64,000 nucleotides of DNA from Homarus americanus (GCF_018991925.1 NW_024755055.1:1250422-1314421), one strand, 5' to 3'; positions 1 to 11,639 are shown, counted from the stretch's first letter. The notes: a model not told the origin generated them from the sequence alone. Numbers and translations are program-made.

Positions 1-1233
1 CATTCTCTCCATCTGTCTCTCTCTCATTCTCTCCATCAGTCTCTCTCCCATTCTCTCCATCTGCCTCTCTCTCATTCTCTCCATCTGTCTCTCTCATTCT
101 CTCCATCTGTCTCTCTCATTCTCTCCATCTGTCTCTCTCATTCTCTCCATCTGTCTGTCTCTCATTCTCTCCATCTGTCTGTCTCTCATTCTCTCCATCT
201 GTCTGTCTCTCTCATTCTCTCCATCTGTCTGTCTCTCATTCTCTCCATCTGTCTGTCTCTCATTCTCTCCATCTGTCTCTGTCTCTCATTCTCTCCATCT
301 GTCTCTCTCATTCTCTCCATCTGTCTCTCTCATTCTCTCCATCTGTCTCTCTCTCATTCTCTCCATCTGTCTCTCTCATTCTTCCCATCTGTCTGTCTCT
401 CATTCTCTCCATGCCCTCTCTCTCATTCTCTCCATCTGTCTCTCTCATTCTCTCCATCTGTCTCTCTCTCATTCTCTCCATCTGTCTCTCTCTTATTCTC
501 TCCATCTGTCTCTCTCTCTTCTCTCCATCTGCCTCTCTCTCATTCTCTCCATCTGTCTCTCTCATTCTCTCCATCTGTCTCTCTCATTCTCTCCATCTGT
601 CTCCTCATTCTCTCCATCTGTCTCTCTCATTCTCCATCTGTCTCTCTCTCATTCTCTCCATCTGTCTCTCTCTCATTCTCCATCTGTCTCTCTCCTCTTT
701 CTCTCCATCTGTCTCTCTCTCATTCTCTCCATCTGTCTTCTCTCATTCTCTCCATCTGTCTGCCTCATTCTCTCCATCTGTCTGTCTCTCATTCTCTCCA
801 TCTGTCTGTCTCTCATTCTCTCCATCTGTCTCTCTCATTCTCTCCATCTGTCTCTCTCATTCTCTCTCCATCTGTCTCTCTCATTCTCTCCATCTGTCTC
901 TCTCATTCTTCCCATCTGTCTGTCTCTCATTCTCTCCATCTGCCTCTCTCTCATTCTCTCCATCTGTCTCCCTCTCATTCTCTCCATCTGTCTCTCTCTC
1001 ATTCTCTCCATCTGTCTCTCTCATTCTCTCCATCTGTCTCTCTCTCATTCTCCATCTGTCTCTCTCTCATTCTCTCCATCTGTCTCTCTCCTTCTCCTCC
1101 ATCTGTCTCTCTCTCATTCTCTCCATCTGTCTCTCTCTCATTCTCTCCATCTGTCTCTCTCTCATTCTCTCTCCATCTGTCTCTCTCATTCTCTCCATCT
1201 GTCTCTCTCTCTCTCTCCATCTGTCTCTTTCTC
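1..1233. repeat. Pyrimidine minisatellite, ~22-bp unit
   Basis: About 55 degenerate copies of a unit built around CATTCTCTCCATCTGTCTCT, with length variants (extra TCTG or TCTC). The array starts outside the window. Its biased composition leaves long stop-free frames on both strands (Ser/Leu/Ile-rich on plus, Glu/Arg-rich on minus); these are repeat artefacts. Confidence 0.95.
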
Positions 1234-1235
1234 CA

Positions 1236-3130
1236 CTTAACATCGAAAAAAAAAGTACTGTACTTTCAAAGAACCAGCCTACAGTTATGAAGTTATTTTG
1301 TTTGAATAGAAATTTATCTAGTTTCCATTCGAATTCCTTTTATTGTATGATTGGGCATTATTTTTAAACAGTATTTTTGAGGAAGAAATCTACATTAAAG
1401 TTTTGTAAATGGCGAAATTTATTACACCCAAAATTTTGAGCTTTATAGGTAACAAGATGAATGAAATGTGATGTATTTTGTACATTGTAATTTCTTATTT
1501 ATGTTAAACTCATGTATAATATAGATATGGATTAATTAGGATTGATCACGTGAAGAGTTAGTGACCCCAGTTGATTAGAATACCTAACTAACTCCCAGGT
1601 AATGTTGGGCTGTTTATTCATCAGGTGGCTAGGGTGGGTAATCTTCCGTAATCTGTTAGAAAAAGTCTTATTTTTCTGTATTTAAGTTAAGTCACTGTGG
1701 TAAAGAAGGGGCCACATTATCCAGAAAACTGAAGAATTATTTGTTTTTAAAATTCTGTAACGAGTTCTCGGCACACGTAGGATGGGGTGCGGGAGGATAA
1801 ATGGTGTGTGCGAGGGTGTGAAGGAAGTCAGAACAGAGACATGTATGGTGTTAACACAATTACAAACTAATGTTCTTAACTTGTTTGAATGGGGACTGTG
1901 CCTATTGTTGTGACTGTCTTAATATTATGTTGCATTGGGAAGAAGATTTAGAAGATGCAAGTTGGTACCTGACAGTATTTAATGTATCTAGACTTTGGTT
2001 TGATGCTAAGGTGCTCGCCTCTCTTAGCTTCTGCATGCAGCCAATCCTCCACCATCCTCAAACCCTGAGCTGAAGAATTTGCTGCACCCTGTAATGGAGC
2101 TGAATATATCCTTGCTTTTCATTGCCTTTAATTGAATGATGACAGCAGTGTGGCAGAGAACTTTGTGATTTATTCTATGCTTAATGGCTAGTTGCTGTTG
2201 TAAAGATGGCCCAACAAATTATATTCCCAGTAATTACAATCAAATTTATTTAAAGCCTTCAATAATTATATCCTGAAAATGCTGCTTAAGGTTCATAATC
2301 TTTCTTGCTATTTGTAGTAAACAGCAGCTCCTACCATGTCCAGGTAGAGACTTGTTATAAAATTGGAATTGAAAAAAATGTGGCAGCTCTAATTCTGATA
2401 TTCATTTATATTGTGTGACTATAGACAGTGTTTACCTCTCAACAGTGTGTGTTAGGGCAGCACTCATATAGGTATACACAACACTATCCATCTCTTTGCA
2501 TTTAGTGCAATTATAGGTAGTGAACAGAGTATATATATACAGTATATATGTATAGTCAAACAGTATCATTACTTTGAGATAAATCCATTGGCTTTAGAAA
2601 GGTTGTACAGTGCAGGGGTATTAAAACATACAAGTATCTGTGATGATTATGGCCTATTCAGGAATATTAAATGAATTCATGTCCTTGTGTACAACAGCTT
2701 GTTTATTAACACTATTTCTCACTGGGTTTCTCATTTTAGTTGTCGTGAAATTTGTGTGTACTTTGACTGTGTGCTAATTACCATTCAGAATAATAAACTA
2801 CTTATTGTTTTTTATATTTTGATAATCACGTGTCTGAAACTATACAAAGTCGATAATGGTGTATTTGAACTTTTTAACTTATTTTGTGTAACTATTTTGG
2901 TGTGATAAGTTCCCCCAAACATAGTTAATCCCGTCTGTTCATTAACATTGTTGTATAAGTCATCACATGGGAACCTTTGTCATATCCTCATGTTATGGTG
3001 ACTTGAGTAATTGTTTTCATTTATGGTGTTATGATTAAGCACTGTGATTGTTGATGGTGAGACTTGATGTACTATACAATATTTGTAATCAATAAAGAGA
3101 TGCAGGACCTACATTTTGTATTTCCTCACA
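1236..3130 (+). other. AT-rich unique block, possible 3' UTR
   Basis: About 1.9 kb of AT-rich, non-repetitive sequence with no convincing open frame. It has two AATAAA hexamers (2792 and 3091), the second followed within about 20 bases by a T/G-rich stretch. This is what a long 3' UTR of a plus-strand gene lying mostly to the left would look like. No coding exon that it could belong to is visible, so it may equally be intergenic DNA. Confidence 0.35.
3091..3096 (+). other. Candidate polyadenylation signal AATAAA
   Basis: Canonical hexamer at the right edge of the AT-rich unique block, with a TTTTGTATTT element starting near 3113. The position fits cleavage around 3110-3125. AATAAA is common by chance in AT-rich DNA. 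Confidence 0.35.
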
Positions 3131-3203
3131 CCAAAACAATCCTTCTGAACTTATTTGTAACAGCGTAAACACATTTCTTAGTGTATTTATCATTCTGAGG
3201 AGG

Positions 3204-3262
3204 TGCTATCATCATCATTGTTATGATTATCATCACCAACACCACCATCATCATCATCATCA
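3204..3262. repeat. ATC/ACC trinucleotide microsatellite
   Basis: Imperfect ATC and ACC triplets directly before the first foldback unit. They appear to interrupt the outer part of that unit's left arm. Confidence 0.8.
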
Positions 3263-4500
3263 GTATTACAAATATCCAACAGCAAAACAAGTTGGGTGTT
3301 GTGTAATTGATTGCTCTGTTTTCCTATTGGCTGTAATTTGATGACGTTACCTCTTATTCCACAATCACAGTTAAAAGAGATTACAGGAAAATACAATATG
3401 TATCGTACCACTATCCATTGTTTGGGGCGCCGCTCTCCCTAGGAGGACCTTTAGTGAGCCACAGGCCTTGACAGGGTCCATGGGAGCAGTGGCACCCCAT
3501 AAAGAGGCCTGGGGAAGCCACTGCCTCTGGAAGGGCCCCTGAAGGCGCCATGCCACTGGCAGGGCCTCTGGGGCACCGATCCCTGAGCATATCTGGAGGC
3601 GCCATGCGCTGGCAGGGCCTCTGGAGGGCCTCTGGGAGCACCACGGTCCCTAAGAACGTACCGAGCGCCCCCGTCCCTGGAAAAACCCTGGGGTCACCGC
3701 TGTCCTGCGAGGTCCTCCGGTTCCGCGCCCCTAGCAGGTCCCATGGGGGCACTGGCCGTGTCTGTGAGGGTCCCTAGGAGCATTGCCGTCCCTGAGAGGC
3801 CCATGAAAACTCGGCTGTTTCTGGAGGCCTGAGAAAGTCCTAGGTTGCCGTTGACCCTAAGAGCGCCCTGGTGGATCCAATGCCCTGACAGGTCCCTGGG
3901 GGGCCACCTACAGACCCTGAGAGGGGGCCCTGGGGGGAACACTCTCGGCACCTGTCTTGGCCAAGTGACCTCACAGGGATAACGTCAATCGGTCCGCCAC
4001 AGGGACGGAGGAGTGCTCAGGGGTGTTCCCAGGAGCAATACTACAACAGTGGCACCTTCAGAAAGCTCAGAGAGTGGTTTCTCCCCAGGGTACCTCTTTC
4101 AGGCACCTGCCCACAATTACCTGCCGGGGCTGCGGCGCCCCTATGGGCCCCTCTGGGGCCGGCAGCTGCTATGGAAACCCCTCCTGAGTGGCAGTGGGTG
4201 CCTTTCCAGGGGCGGCAGGGTCTCTGCCAGGGCGAGCGCCCCAGGGGCCCACTTCACATGCGGCATCGCCCCAAAACTTCTTGGATTTTTATCGTACATT
4301 TCATTCCATCAGTAATCCCTTACTTAACTTTAGCGATTGGTGGAATAAGAGACGTCATCAAATTACAGCCAATGGAGGAGCAGATCAACCAGTCTTCCTT
4401 TTAACTTATGCTTTGCTGTTGGATGTTATTCTCGTTTCACTATTTAGAATTGGGAGAATGACTTTTCGTTAAATAAATACACCAACCATCGCATTTCAGT
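3263..4500. repeat. Foldback repeat unit A
   Basis: The left arm begins at 3271 (AATATCCAACAGCAAAAC) and runs to about 3435. The right arm, about 4250-4428, is its inverted copy: it contains the inverted forms of the CCAAT, TGACGT and TTATTCCACC blocks and ends near TTTGCTGTTGGAT. Between them is a ~800-bp GC-rich core of short degenerate repeats (GGGCCC, GGTCCCT, GGCGCC). There is no credible protein; the core frames are short and disagree between copies. Confidence 0.8.
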
Positions 4501-5769
4501 ATTATGCAACCTAGTATAAAACGGAGAGTAAATATCCAACAGCAAAACATAAGTGAGATTGTTGTGTTGAATTGATTGCTCTGTTTTCCTATTATTTTGT
4601 AATTTGATGACTTTATCTCTTATTCCACCAATCACAGTTAAAAGTAAGAGATTGAGTGGAAGAATTGCAATATGCGACACCACTATCCATTGTTTTGGGG
4701 CGCCACTTGCCTCCCTAGGAGGAGGACCTTTAGTGAGCCACAGGCCTTGACAGGGTCCCTAGCAGCAGTGAACAAAGAGGCCTGGCGGAGCCCCCACACG
4801 CCTCTGGAAAGGGCCCCTGTGAGAAAGGCGCCCTGGGGGAGGTGTTCTGGAAGCTTACCGTTCCTAGGAACGTAGCCAGGCGCCCCGTCCCTGGAGAAAA
4901 CCCCTGGGTCACTGCTGTCCCTGAGGGCCTCCCGGGTCCTTAGCGCCTAACCTTGGGGCCATGGGGGCGCCACCCGTCTGTGAGGGGTCCTAGGAGGCGT
5001 TGCCGTCCCTAAGGGGCCATGGAGCTCGGCTGTTCCTGGAGGGGCCCTAAGAACATGAAATCATCCCTGAAAGCCCTAGGATTGCCGCTGTCCCTAAGAG
5101 CGCTCTGGTGGATCCAGCCTGACAGGGTCCCTGGGTGTACCGCCGACAGAGAGAGAGAGGGGTCTTGGGGGCGCCCTGCACGTGCCTGGCATGGGCAAGT
5201 GACCCTCATAGGGGATGCGTCGATCCCAGGATCCTTACAGGGACCGGCGCCTTGGGGTGTTCACAGGGATTGGAGACGTCTGGGGGCTCAACTATCACAG
5301 CGGTGGCACCCAGCCAGGGGCCCTTCAGAGGTGGTGTCTGGCCGAAGGTACACCTCTTTGGGGCACCACCTGCCCACAATTACCCTGCCAGGGGGGGCTG
5401 CAAGCGCCTGTGGTGCCCTCCCTGGGTCGGCGGCGGCACTGCTATGGGCCCTGCTACCAGCAGTGGGTGCCTTTCCAGGGGCAGCAGGGTCTCTGCCAGG
5501 GGTGAAGGCGCCCCAGGGGCCCTTCCATCGCGACATCGCCCCAAAACTTCATAGTTTTGTCGTACATTTGCATTCATCCAGTAATCCTTAACGCTGTGAT
5601 TGGTGGAATAAGAGGTAGCGTCATAAAATTACAGCCAATAGGAGAACAGATCAACCAGTCAGCTGCTTACCCCAACTATGCTTTGCTGTTGGTTACTCTC
5701 GTTTCACTATTTAGAATTCTGGGAGAATGACTTTTGACGTTAAATAAATGCACCAACCATCTCATTTTC
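4501..5769. repeat. Foldback repeat unit B
   Basis: Second copy: left arm from 4531, GC-rich core about 4690-5530, right arm about 5535-5695. The start-to-start distance from unit A is 1260 bp. The spacer before the arm (4430-4530) carries TTAAATAAATACACCAACCA and a TATAAAA at about 4515. Many indels separate its core from those of A and C, which shifts every open frame. Confidence 0.8.
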
Positions 5770-7014
5770 AGTATTATCACAACCTGGAAGTATATAAGAA
5801 AGCCGATGAAATATCCAACAGCAAAACATAAGTTGGGGTGTTGTGCTATTGATTGCTCTGTTTTCCTATTGGCTGTAATTTGATGACTTTATCTCTTATT
5901 CCACCAATCACAGTTAAGTAGAGATTACTGGAAGGAATGCAATATGTGGGACACCACTATCCATTGTTTGGGGCGCCGCCTCCCCTAGGAGGACCTTTGG
6001 TGAGCCACAGGCCTTGACGGGGTCCCTGGGAGCAGTGGCGAACCATAAAGAGGAGGCCTGGGGGGAGCCACCGCCTCTGGAAGGGCCCTGAAGGCACCCT
6101 GGGGGGATGGGGGTATGTTCTAGAAGCACCACGGTCCCTAGGAACGTGCCAAGTCCTCCCCGTCCCTGGGAAAATCCCTAGGGTCTGCTGTCCCTGAGGG
6201 GCCCTCAGGTCGCCAGCGCCCCTAGCAGGGCCCATGGGGGCGCCACCGTGTCTGTGAGGGGTCCCTGGGGCGTTGCCGTCCCTAAAGGGGCCCATGGAAA
6301 CTCGCTGTTCCTGGAGGCCCTAGACGCCGTCATCCCTGAGAAACCCCTAAGTTGCCGCTTCCCTAAGGCGCTCCTGGTGGATCCAGCACCCTGACGGGTC
6401 CTGAAACACCCGCCGACAGAGAGGGTCTTGGGAAAAAGCCTCCGTGCCTGTCATGGCCAAGTCACCCTCACAGGGATAACGTCGATCCCAGGGACCCTTA
6501 CAGGGACGGAAGCGCCGTCAGGGGTGTTCCTAGGGACGGCGATGTCCACAGGGGCTCTACCACAGCGGTGGCACCTTCATGGGCCCTTCAGAGGTGGTGT
6601 CTCCCCCCAGGGTACCTCTTTGGGGCGTCACTGCCCCAAAGGACTCTGCCAGGGGCTGTGGCGCCCCCATGGGCCCTCCTAGGGCCTGCGGCGCTGCTAT
6701 GGGCCCTCCTAGTCACAGTGGGTGCCTTTCAAGGTGCGGCAGGGTCTCTGCCAGGGGCGACGGCGCCCCCAGGGGCCATTCCACATGCGGCATCGCCCCA
6801 AAAACTTCATAGTTTTGTCATACATTTTGCCTTCGTCCAGTAATCCCTTACTTAACTATGATTGGTGGAATAAGAGGTAACGTCATCAAATTACAGCCAA
6901 TAGGAGAACAGAGCAATCATTCAGCACAATACCCAAACTTATGCTTTGCTATTGGATATTTATTCTCGTTTCACTATTTAAATTCTGGGAGATATGACGT
7001 TAAATAAATACACC
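5770..7014. repeat. Foldback repeat unit C, cut by gap
   Basis: Third copy: left arm from 5810 (1279 bp after B), right arm about 6790-6965. A TATATAAG lies in the spacer at about 5790. The copy runs directly into the N gap at the same TAAATAAATACACC sequence that begins the spacer in the other units, so the array very likely continues inside the gap. Confidence 0.8.
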
Positions 7015-7114
7015 NNNNNNNNNNNNNNNNNNNNNNNNNNNNNNNNNNNNNNNNNNNNNNNNNNNNNNNNNNNNNNNNNNNNNNNNNNNNNNNNNNNNNN
7101 NNNNNNNNNNNNNN
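7015..7114. other. Assembly gap (100 N)
   Basis: Exactly 100 unknown bases, a conventional placeholder for unknown length. It separates the foldback array from a G-rich minisatellite; both sides are repetitive, so collapse is likely. Confidence 0.99.
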
Positions 7115-7493
7115 GGGGCGATCTACCATGACTGGGTGGGTGAGAGAGGGTGAGGGAGGATTGGGAGGGTGAGGAGGTGGGGAGGGTGAAGGGGTTAGGT
7201 AGGGAGGGTGGGGGGAGTGGGGAGGTAAGGTAGGGGAGGAGGGTGAGAAGGGTAGGGAGGGGTGAGGGGGAGATGGAGTAGGGAGGGTGGGGAAGGTGGG
7301 TGGGAGGTGAGGTGGGTGGGGAGGGTGAGGGGGGTAAGGGAGGGTGAGGGGGAGGTAAGGTAGGGAGGGTGAGGGGGAGGTAGGTGAGGAGGGTGGGGGG
7401 AGGTGGGTAGGGAGGGTGAGGGGAGTAAGGTGAGGAGGGTGGGGGAGAATGGTAGGGAGGTGAGGAGGTAAGGTAGGGAGGGTGAGGGGCTAT
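7115..7493. repeat. G-rich minisatellite (GGGAGGGTGAGGGGG)
   Basis: Degenerate units of about 22-25 bp built from GGTAGGGAGGGTGAGGGG. Many runs of three or more G on the plus strand could form G-quadruplexes. The minus strand is open as a Pro/Ser/Leu-rich frame, which is an artefact. Confidence 0.9.
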
Positions 7494-7582
7494 ACTTGAA
7501 CAGACACAGTGAGTGCTGTGAGTATTTAGCTGTCAAATGGATGGATTAAAATGTATTAACCCGCTGTATGACTCCTCTCTCA

Positions 7583-8453
7583 TGTGTACCGGGATGGTGG
7601 CGTGTACCGGGCTGGGGTGTTACTGGGATGGTGGCGTGTACCGGGCTGGGGTGTTACTGGGATGGTGGTGTGTACCGGGCTGGGGGTGTTACTGGATGGT
7701 GGCGTGTACCGGGCTGGGGGTGTTACTGGGATGGTGGCGTGTACCGGGCTGGGGGTGTTACTGGGATGGTGGCGTGTACCGGGCTGGGTGTGGTACTGGG
7801 ATGGTGGCGTGTACCGGGCTGGGGGTGTGGTACTGGGATGGTGGCGTGTACCGGGCTGGGGGTGTTACTGGGATGGTGGCGTGTACCGGGCTGGGTGTGG
7901 TACTGGGATGGTGGTGTGTACCGGGCTGGGGTGTTACTGGGATGGTGGCGTGTACCGGGCTGGGGGTGTTACTGGGATGGTGGCGTGTACCGGGCTGGGG
8001 GTGTTACTGGGATGGTGGCGTGTACCGGGCTGGGGGTGTTACTGGGATGGTGGCGTGTACCGGGCTGGGTGTGGTACTGGGATGGTGGCGTGTACCGGGC
8101 TGGGGGTGTGGTTACTGGGATGGTGGCGTGTACCGGGCTGGGGGTGTTGGGATGGTGGCGTGTACCGGGCTGGGTGTGGTACTGGGATGGTGGTGTGTAC
8201 CGGGCTGGGGGTGTTACTGGGATGGTGTGGTGTGTACCGGGCTGGGTGTGGTACTGGGATGGTGGCGTGTACCGGGCTGGGGTGTTACTGGGATGGTGGC
8301 GTGTACCGGGCTGGGTGTGGTACTGGGATGGTGGTGTGTTACTGGGATGGTGGTGTGTTACTGGGATGGTGGTGTGTTACCGGGATGGTGGTGTGTTACT
8401 GGGATGGTGGTGTGTTACCGGGATAGTGGCCTGGGATGTGTTACTGGGATAGA
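7583..8453. repeat. 34-35-bp minisatellite (GTGTACCGGGCTGG)
   Basis: About 25 copies of a unit containing TACTGGGATGGTGGCGTG followed by TACCGGGCTGGGG. Units vary by one or two bases (GGGTG/GGGGTG, GTGTTAC/GTGTGGTAC). From about 8330 the second half of the unit drops out, leaving a ~20-bp unit. All three plus frames stay open for about 280-315 codons (WWRVPGWG and similar), because the unit lacks stops; no codon frame is preferred, so I do not call a gene. Confidence 0.95.
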
Positions 8454-8579
8454 GGCTGAATTAATCCCTCAAAAATCCCAATAGATTTTTTTTGTGTATG
8501 ATATAATAAAGTGATGGTAAATCCCTCTACTAATGGCCTGATTATTAAGTGATTTTGTCATTAGTCTGGTAAATAGTGG
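8454..8579. other. Short AT-rich unique spacer
   Basis: Non-repetitive, AT-rich, with one AATAAA near 8505. No gene seen. Confidence 0.6.
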
Positions 8580-8580
8580 C

Positions 8581-8615
<35 letters not shown>

Positions 8616-8693
8616 GTCTGTCTGTCTGTCTGTATTTGTCTGTCTATCTGTCTGTCTGTATGCATCTGTCTGTCTGTCTGTGTCTGTCTGTGT
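8580..8693. repeat. (TCTG)n microsatellite
   Basis: Tetranucleotide tract with a few substitutions (TATC, TGCA). Confidence 0.95.
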
Positions 8694-8966
8694 GTTATGG
8701 AGGTAAGATTAACCCTTTATAATTAAGAAAGTACTTTAGTTTCCCCTCCCCTGCCCCGTCACTTTCTTCCAGGTGAGGGACTTAAGGAAAGTACCTCAGC
8801 CGAGTACATGTAATTTCCTCTCGTCCCATTGTCCCGTTTTTTATGATGAGGGAAAGTGGCTAATTTCTGTGAGGGGAAGACTGTTTCCCCTCACAGTCTT
8901 CAGTCCCTCGTGGTTGAGAAAGTAGGGAAAGTAATCAGGGAAAGTTTAAGTAATTTGTTTTATTAG

Positions 8967-8970
<4 letters not shown>
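8694..8970. other. Unique spacer, nothing recognised
   Basis: Contains several copies of GGGAAAGT and complementary CTTTCCC blocks around 8750-8950, which may pair. No open frame of note. Confidence 0.5.

Positions 8971-9010
<40 letters not shown>
8971..9010. repeat. (CT)n microsatellite
   Basis: Perfect dinucleotide run of 40 bases. Confidence 0.97.
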
Positions 9011-9013
<3 letters not shown>

Positions 9014-9039
9014 ACTGGCTTAAGAAGATTATAGCAGGT

Positions 9040-9236
9040 ACAGGAGTGTGTTAGGTGTCATATTACAGGTGTCAGCCAAAGTGCGTCAGGTTACAGGTGT
9101 GTAGTGTTTCAGGTTACAGGTGTGTAGTGTGTCAGGTTACAGGTGTAGTGTTTCAGGTTACAGGTGTGTCGGGTGTCAGGTTACAGGTGTGTAGTGTTTC
9201 AGGTTACAGGTGTGTACGGTGCCATTTAACAGGTGT
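9040..9236. repeat. Minisatellite with GGTTACAGGTGTG
   Basis: About eight units of 20-23 bp with consensus CAGGTTACAGGTGTGTAGTG. Confidence 0.9.
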
Positions 9237-9254
9237 GATTTACTTCGTACACTA

Positions 9255-9325
9255 TGACGTCATCCATTTCTGTTGACCAATTACGTGGCTCGACGTCACA
9301 CCTTGGGAAGCTCTGATTGGTCAAC
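9255..9325. promoter_or_regulatory. CRE and paired CCAAT boxes
   Basis: A perfect TGACGTCA palindrome (9255-9262) is followed by an exact 10-bp inverted repeat, GTTGACCAAT (9272-9281) and ATTGGTCAAC (9316-9325), with GACGTCA (9292-9298) between. TGACGTCA is the known CREB/ATF site and CCAAT the NF-Y core. I see no gene start next to it, so promoter function is inference. Confidence 0.35.
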
Positions 9326-9375
9326 TCCTATTTCCGTACCTGTCGCACCTGAGGAAGCCTTAGTATGTAGACCCT

Positions 9376-9638
9376 TTCATTCCTTCTTTCATTAATTTAT
9401 TCCTTCATTTATTCATTTCTTCTTCCCTTCCTTCCTTCATTCCTTTCTTCTCTCTTTCCATCTTTCATTCCTTCTTTCATTAATTTATTCCTTCATTTAT
9501 TCATTTCTTCTTCCCTTCCTTCCTTCATTCCTTTCTTCTTCCCTTCCTTCCTTCATCCCTTCCTTCCTTCATCCATACATTTTTTCCTTCCTTCCTTCCT
9601 TCCTTCCTTCCTTCCTTCCTTCCTTCCTTCCTTTTTTT
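9376..9638. repeat. (TTCC)/(TTCATT) microsatellite with 74-bp duplication
   Basis: A segment of about 74 bp from near 9378 is repeated almost exactly from near 9466. It is followed by a run of nearly pure TTCC to 9638. Confidence 0.9.
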
Positions 9639-9640
9639 AC

Positions 9641-10096
9641 ACCTTTTTTCATATATTTCCTACATGTTTTTCCTTTTCTCTTTCCCGTCAATAAATTCTG
9701 TTTCCAGTTAGTGAATTTCTGCTACAATTTTCCAATGTTTTTTTTTTATTATTTTTTTGTGGAAATTTGCATATACCTTTTCACACCTAGAGAGTTGATT
9801 GTTTGTTGACTTGTTTACGAGTGTTTGTTTACCTGTTTGTTTTTATGAGGTTGTTTGTTTACCTACTTAAAAGGTTGTTGTTGTTTCGGCGTGTTCCGTT
9901 GCCACCTTCCTCCTCCTCTCCCCTTCCCCCTACCCCCTCCTTCCCCCCCTTCCTCCCCCAGTCTCCAGGTGCCGCGCGAAGTATGAACGCCGCGCACACT
10001 CAATAGTCACCCGTTTACTGACAAAATTGACGACTCTTGCCATAGGAAATTGTTAAAGCCTTTGTCCTAACTGTTTTTCCTCTCATATTTTTACCG

Positions 10097-10127
<31 letters not shown>

Positions 10128-10215
10128 TTTAACAAATATATTTTTTTAATAAACTTTGTCTGTTCCAATGTTATAATTTTGTAGAACTATTTTCATCGTT
10201 TTAAATTTATCCATA

Positions 10216-10216
<1 letters not shown>
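9641..10216. other. AT-rich unique region with (TA)n
   Basis: T-rich sequence containing a CT/CCCC patch (9899-9965) and a (TA)n run (10101-10128). No gene seen. Confidence 0.6.

Positions 10217-10260
<44 letters not shown>
10217..10260. repeat. (GTCT)n microsatellite
   Basis: Eleven perfect tetranucleotide copies. Confidence 0.97.
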
Positions 10261-10261
<1 letters not shown>

Positions 10262-10371
10262 CGGGGAGATAAATACCGTTTTTCTATTGTTTTTTGAGCT
10301 TTTATTTAGGATTTTTTCTTTTTTGCTGTTGATTTTTGTAATAAAAGTCCATATGTGGTTTATTTTGTACT

Positions 10372-10581
<210 letters not shown>

Positions 10582-10598
10582 AACCGTTTATTTTTCTG

Positions 10599-10681
10599 TT
10601 GGTGGTGGCGGTACAGTGGTGGGGTAGTGGTGGTGTGGTGGTGGTGCTTAGTGGTGGTGGAGTAGTGGTGGTGGTGTAGAA
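10599..10681. repeat. GGT-rich microsatellite
   Basis: Imperfect GGT/AGT triplets. Confidence 0.85.
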
Positions 10682-10737
10682 GTGGTACTTACACTCACTT
10701 CTTCAATCTTTTCATTCATTTTTTCACTCACTTATAA

Positions 10738-10808
10738 GCCCACCCCACCCCACCCCCACCCACCCCAGGCCCACCCCAGGCACCCAGGCCCACCCCACCC
10801 CAGGCCCA
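10738..10808. repeat. CCCA-rich tract
   Basis: CCCACCCCA and CCCAGGCCCA repeats. The following 200 bases are unique and AT-rich. Confidence 0.85.
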
Positions 10809-11020
10809 TAAAAAAATAAATCATACACAGCAACACCTTTATACAACACAGACTAAACTCTGAAATTCTACCTGGAAATAATGGAGGTAGAGGGGGGGCG
10901 AGAGGGAGGTCATCTCTTGTTTCAGTTCCGTCTATTTTTTATTTTTATTTTTTCATTATATTTTATTGACGACAAAAGTGTGGGACCAAATGGCTGAGGG
11001 GGGCTGTGGTGTGTGGGATA

Positions 11021-11067
11021 GATTTAGGTTAGGGCAGGTTGGGTTGGGTAGGGTTAGGTTAGGTTTA
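11021..11067. repeat. TTAGG/TTGGG telomere-like tract
   Basis: Mixed TTAGG, TTGGG and TAGGG pentamers. TTAGG is the common arthropod telomere motif; here it is interstitial and degenerate. Confidence 0.7.
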
Positions 11068-11084
11068 AAATTCCCTTCGCGTTA

Positions 11085-11600
11085 GGTATTTCTCGTGGCT
11101 GCCTTAGTGTATGAGATGCCGGGTGATGGTGGTCGTGTGTTCAGCAGCGGCGGGAGAGGAGGAGGAGGTTAGGTAAAGCCAGGGTCGTAGAGAGAGGATT
11201 GAGACGACTCGCACCATCGACCGTCTCTCTCGCGCAACTGAGAATGCGCCTGGAATCAACCCCCTCCTCTCCTCCTCCCCTCCTCTCTTCCCCTTCCTCC
11301 CCCCTCCACCTCGTACTGCTGCCAGAGCCACGATAACACCCGCTGGTGTACGACCCTCGCGTCTTCTGAGTTATAAGACCCTGAGTTTTATTATTATTAT
11401 TAGCCGTTATTATACCTGATGAGGATGTTGGGTGTCTGATGGATGTGTAGGTGGATGAGGTGAGGTGTAGATGGATAGGGGCAGCTGCTGGGAGGATATT
11501 GGATTGGTGGATTTTGTCAGGTTTTATCCTCCGGTACACGCGGGCCGGAGTGCCAAGGTGGCGGGTGTACGGACTCTGGCACTGTCATAGTCGAACAGTT
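11085..11600. promoter_or_regulatory. CpG-rich, GC-richer block
   Basis: CpG is clearly more frequent than in the surrounding AT-rich DNA (e.g. ACGACTCGCACCATCGACCG near 11195, and 11535-11575). It lies about 1 kb upstream of the first coding exon, so it may hold the promoter or an untranslated exon. No TATA box or clear initiator was found. Minus-strand open frames here are non-conserved and start without good context. Confidence 0.3.
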
Positions 11601-11639
11601 TTGTATTTTTTTTTATTGATGTTTAATATAATGTTGTGA

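Noticed and set aside
411..1367. 318-codon open frame on plus strand
   Set aside because: Made of the TC-rich minisatellite; start is inside the repeat and all neighbouring frames are similarly biased.
3411..6843. Open frames in the GC-rich cores of the foldback units
   Set aside because: They differ in frame and content among the three copies, show no conserved peptide, and are all about 190 codons or less.
7537..8484. Three overlapping plus frames of about 280-315 codons
   Set aside because: The 34-35-bp unit has no stops; frames drift with unit length and none is favoured.
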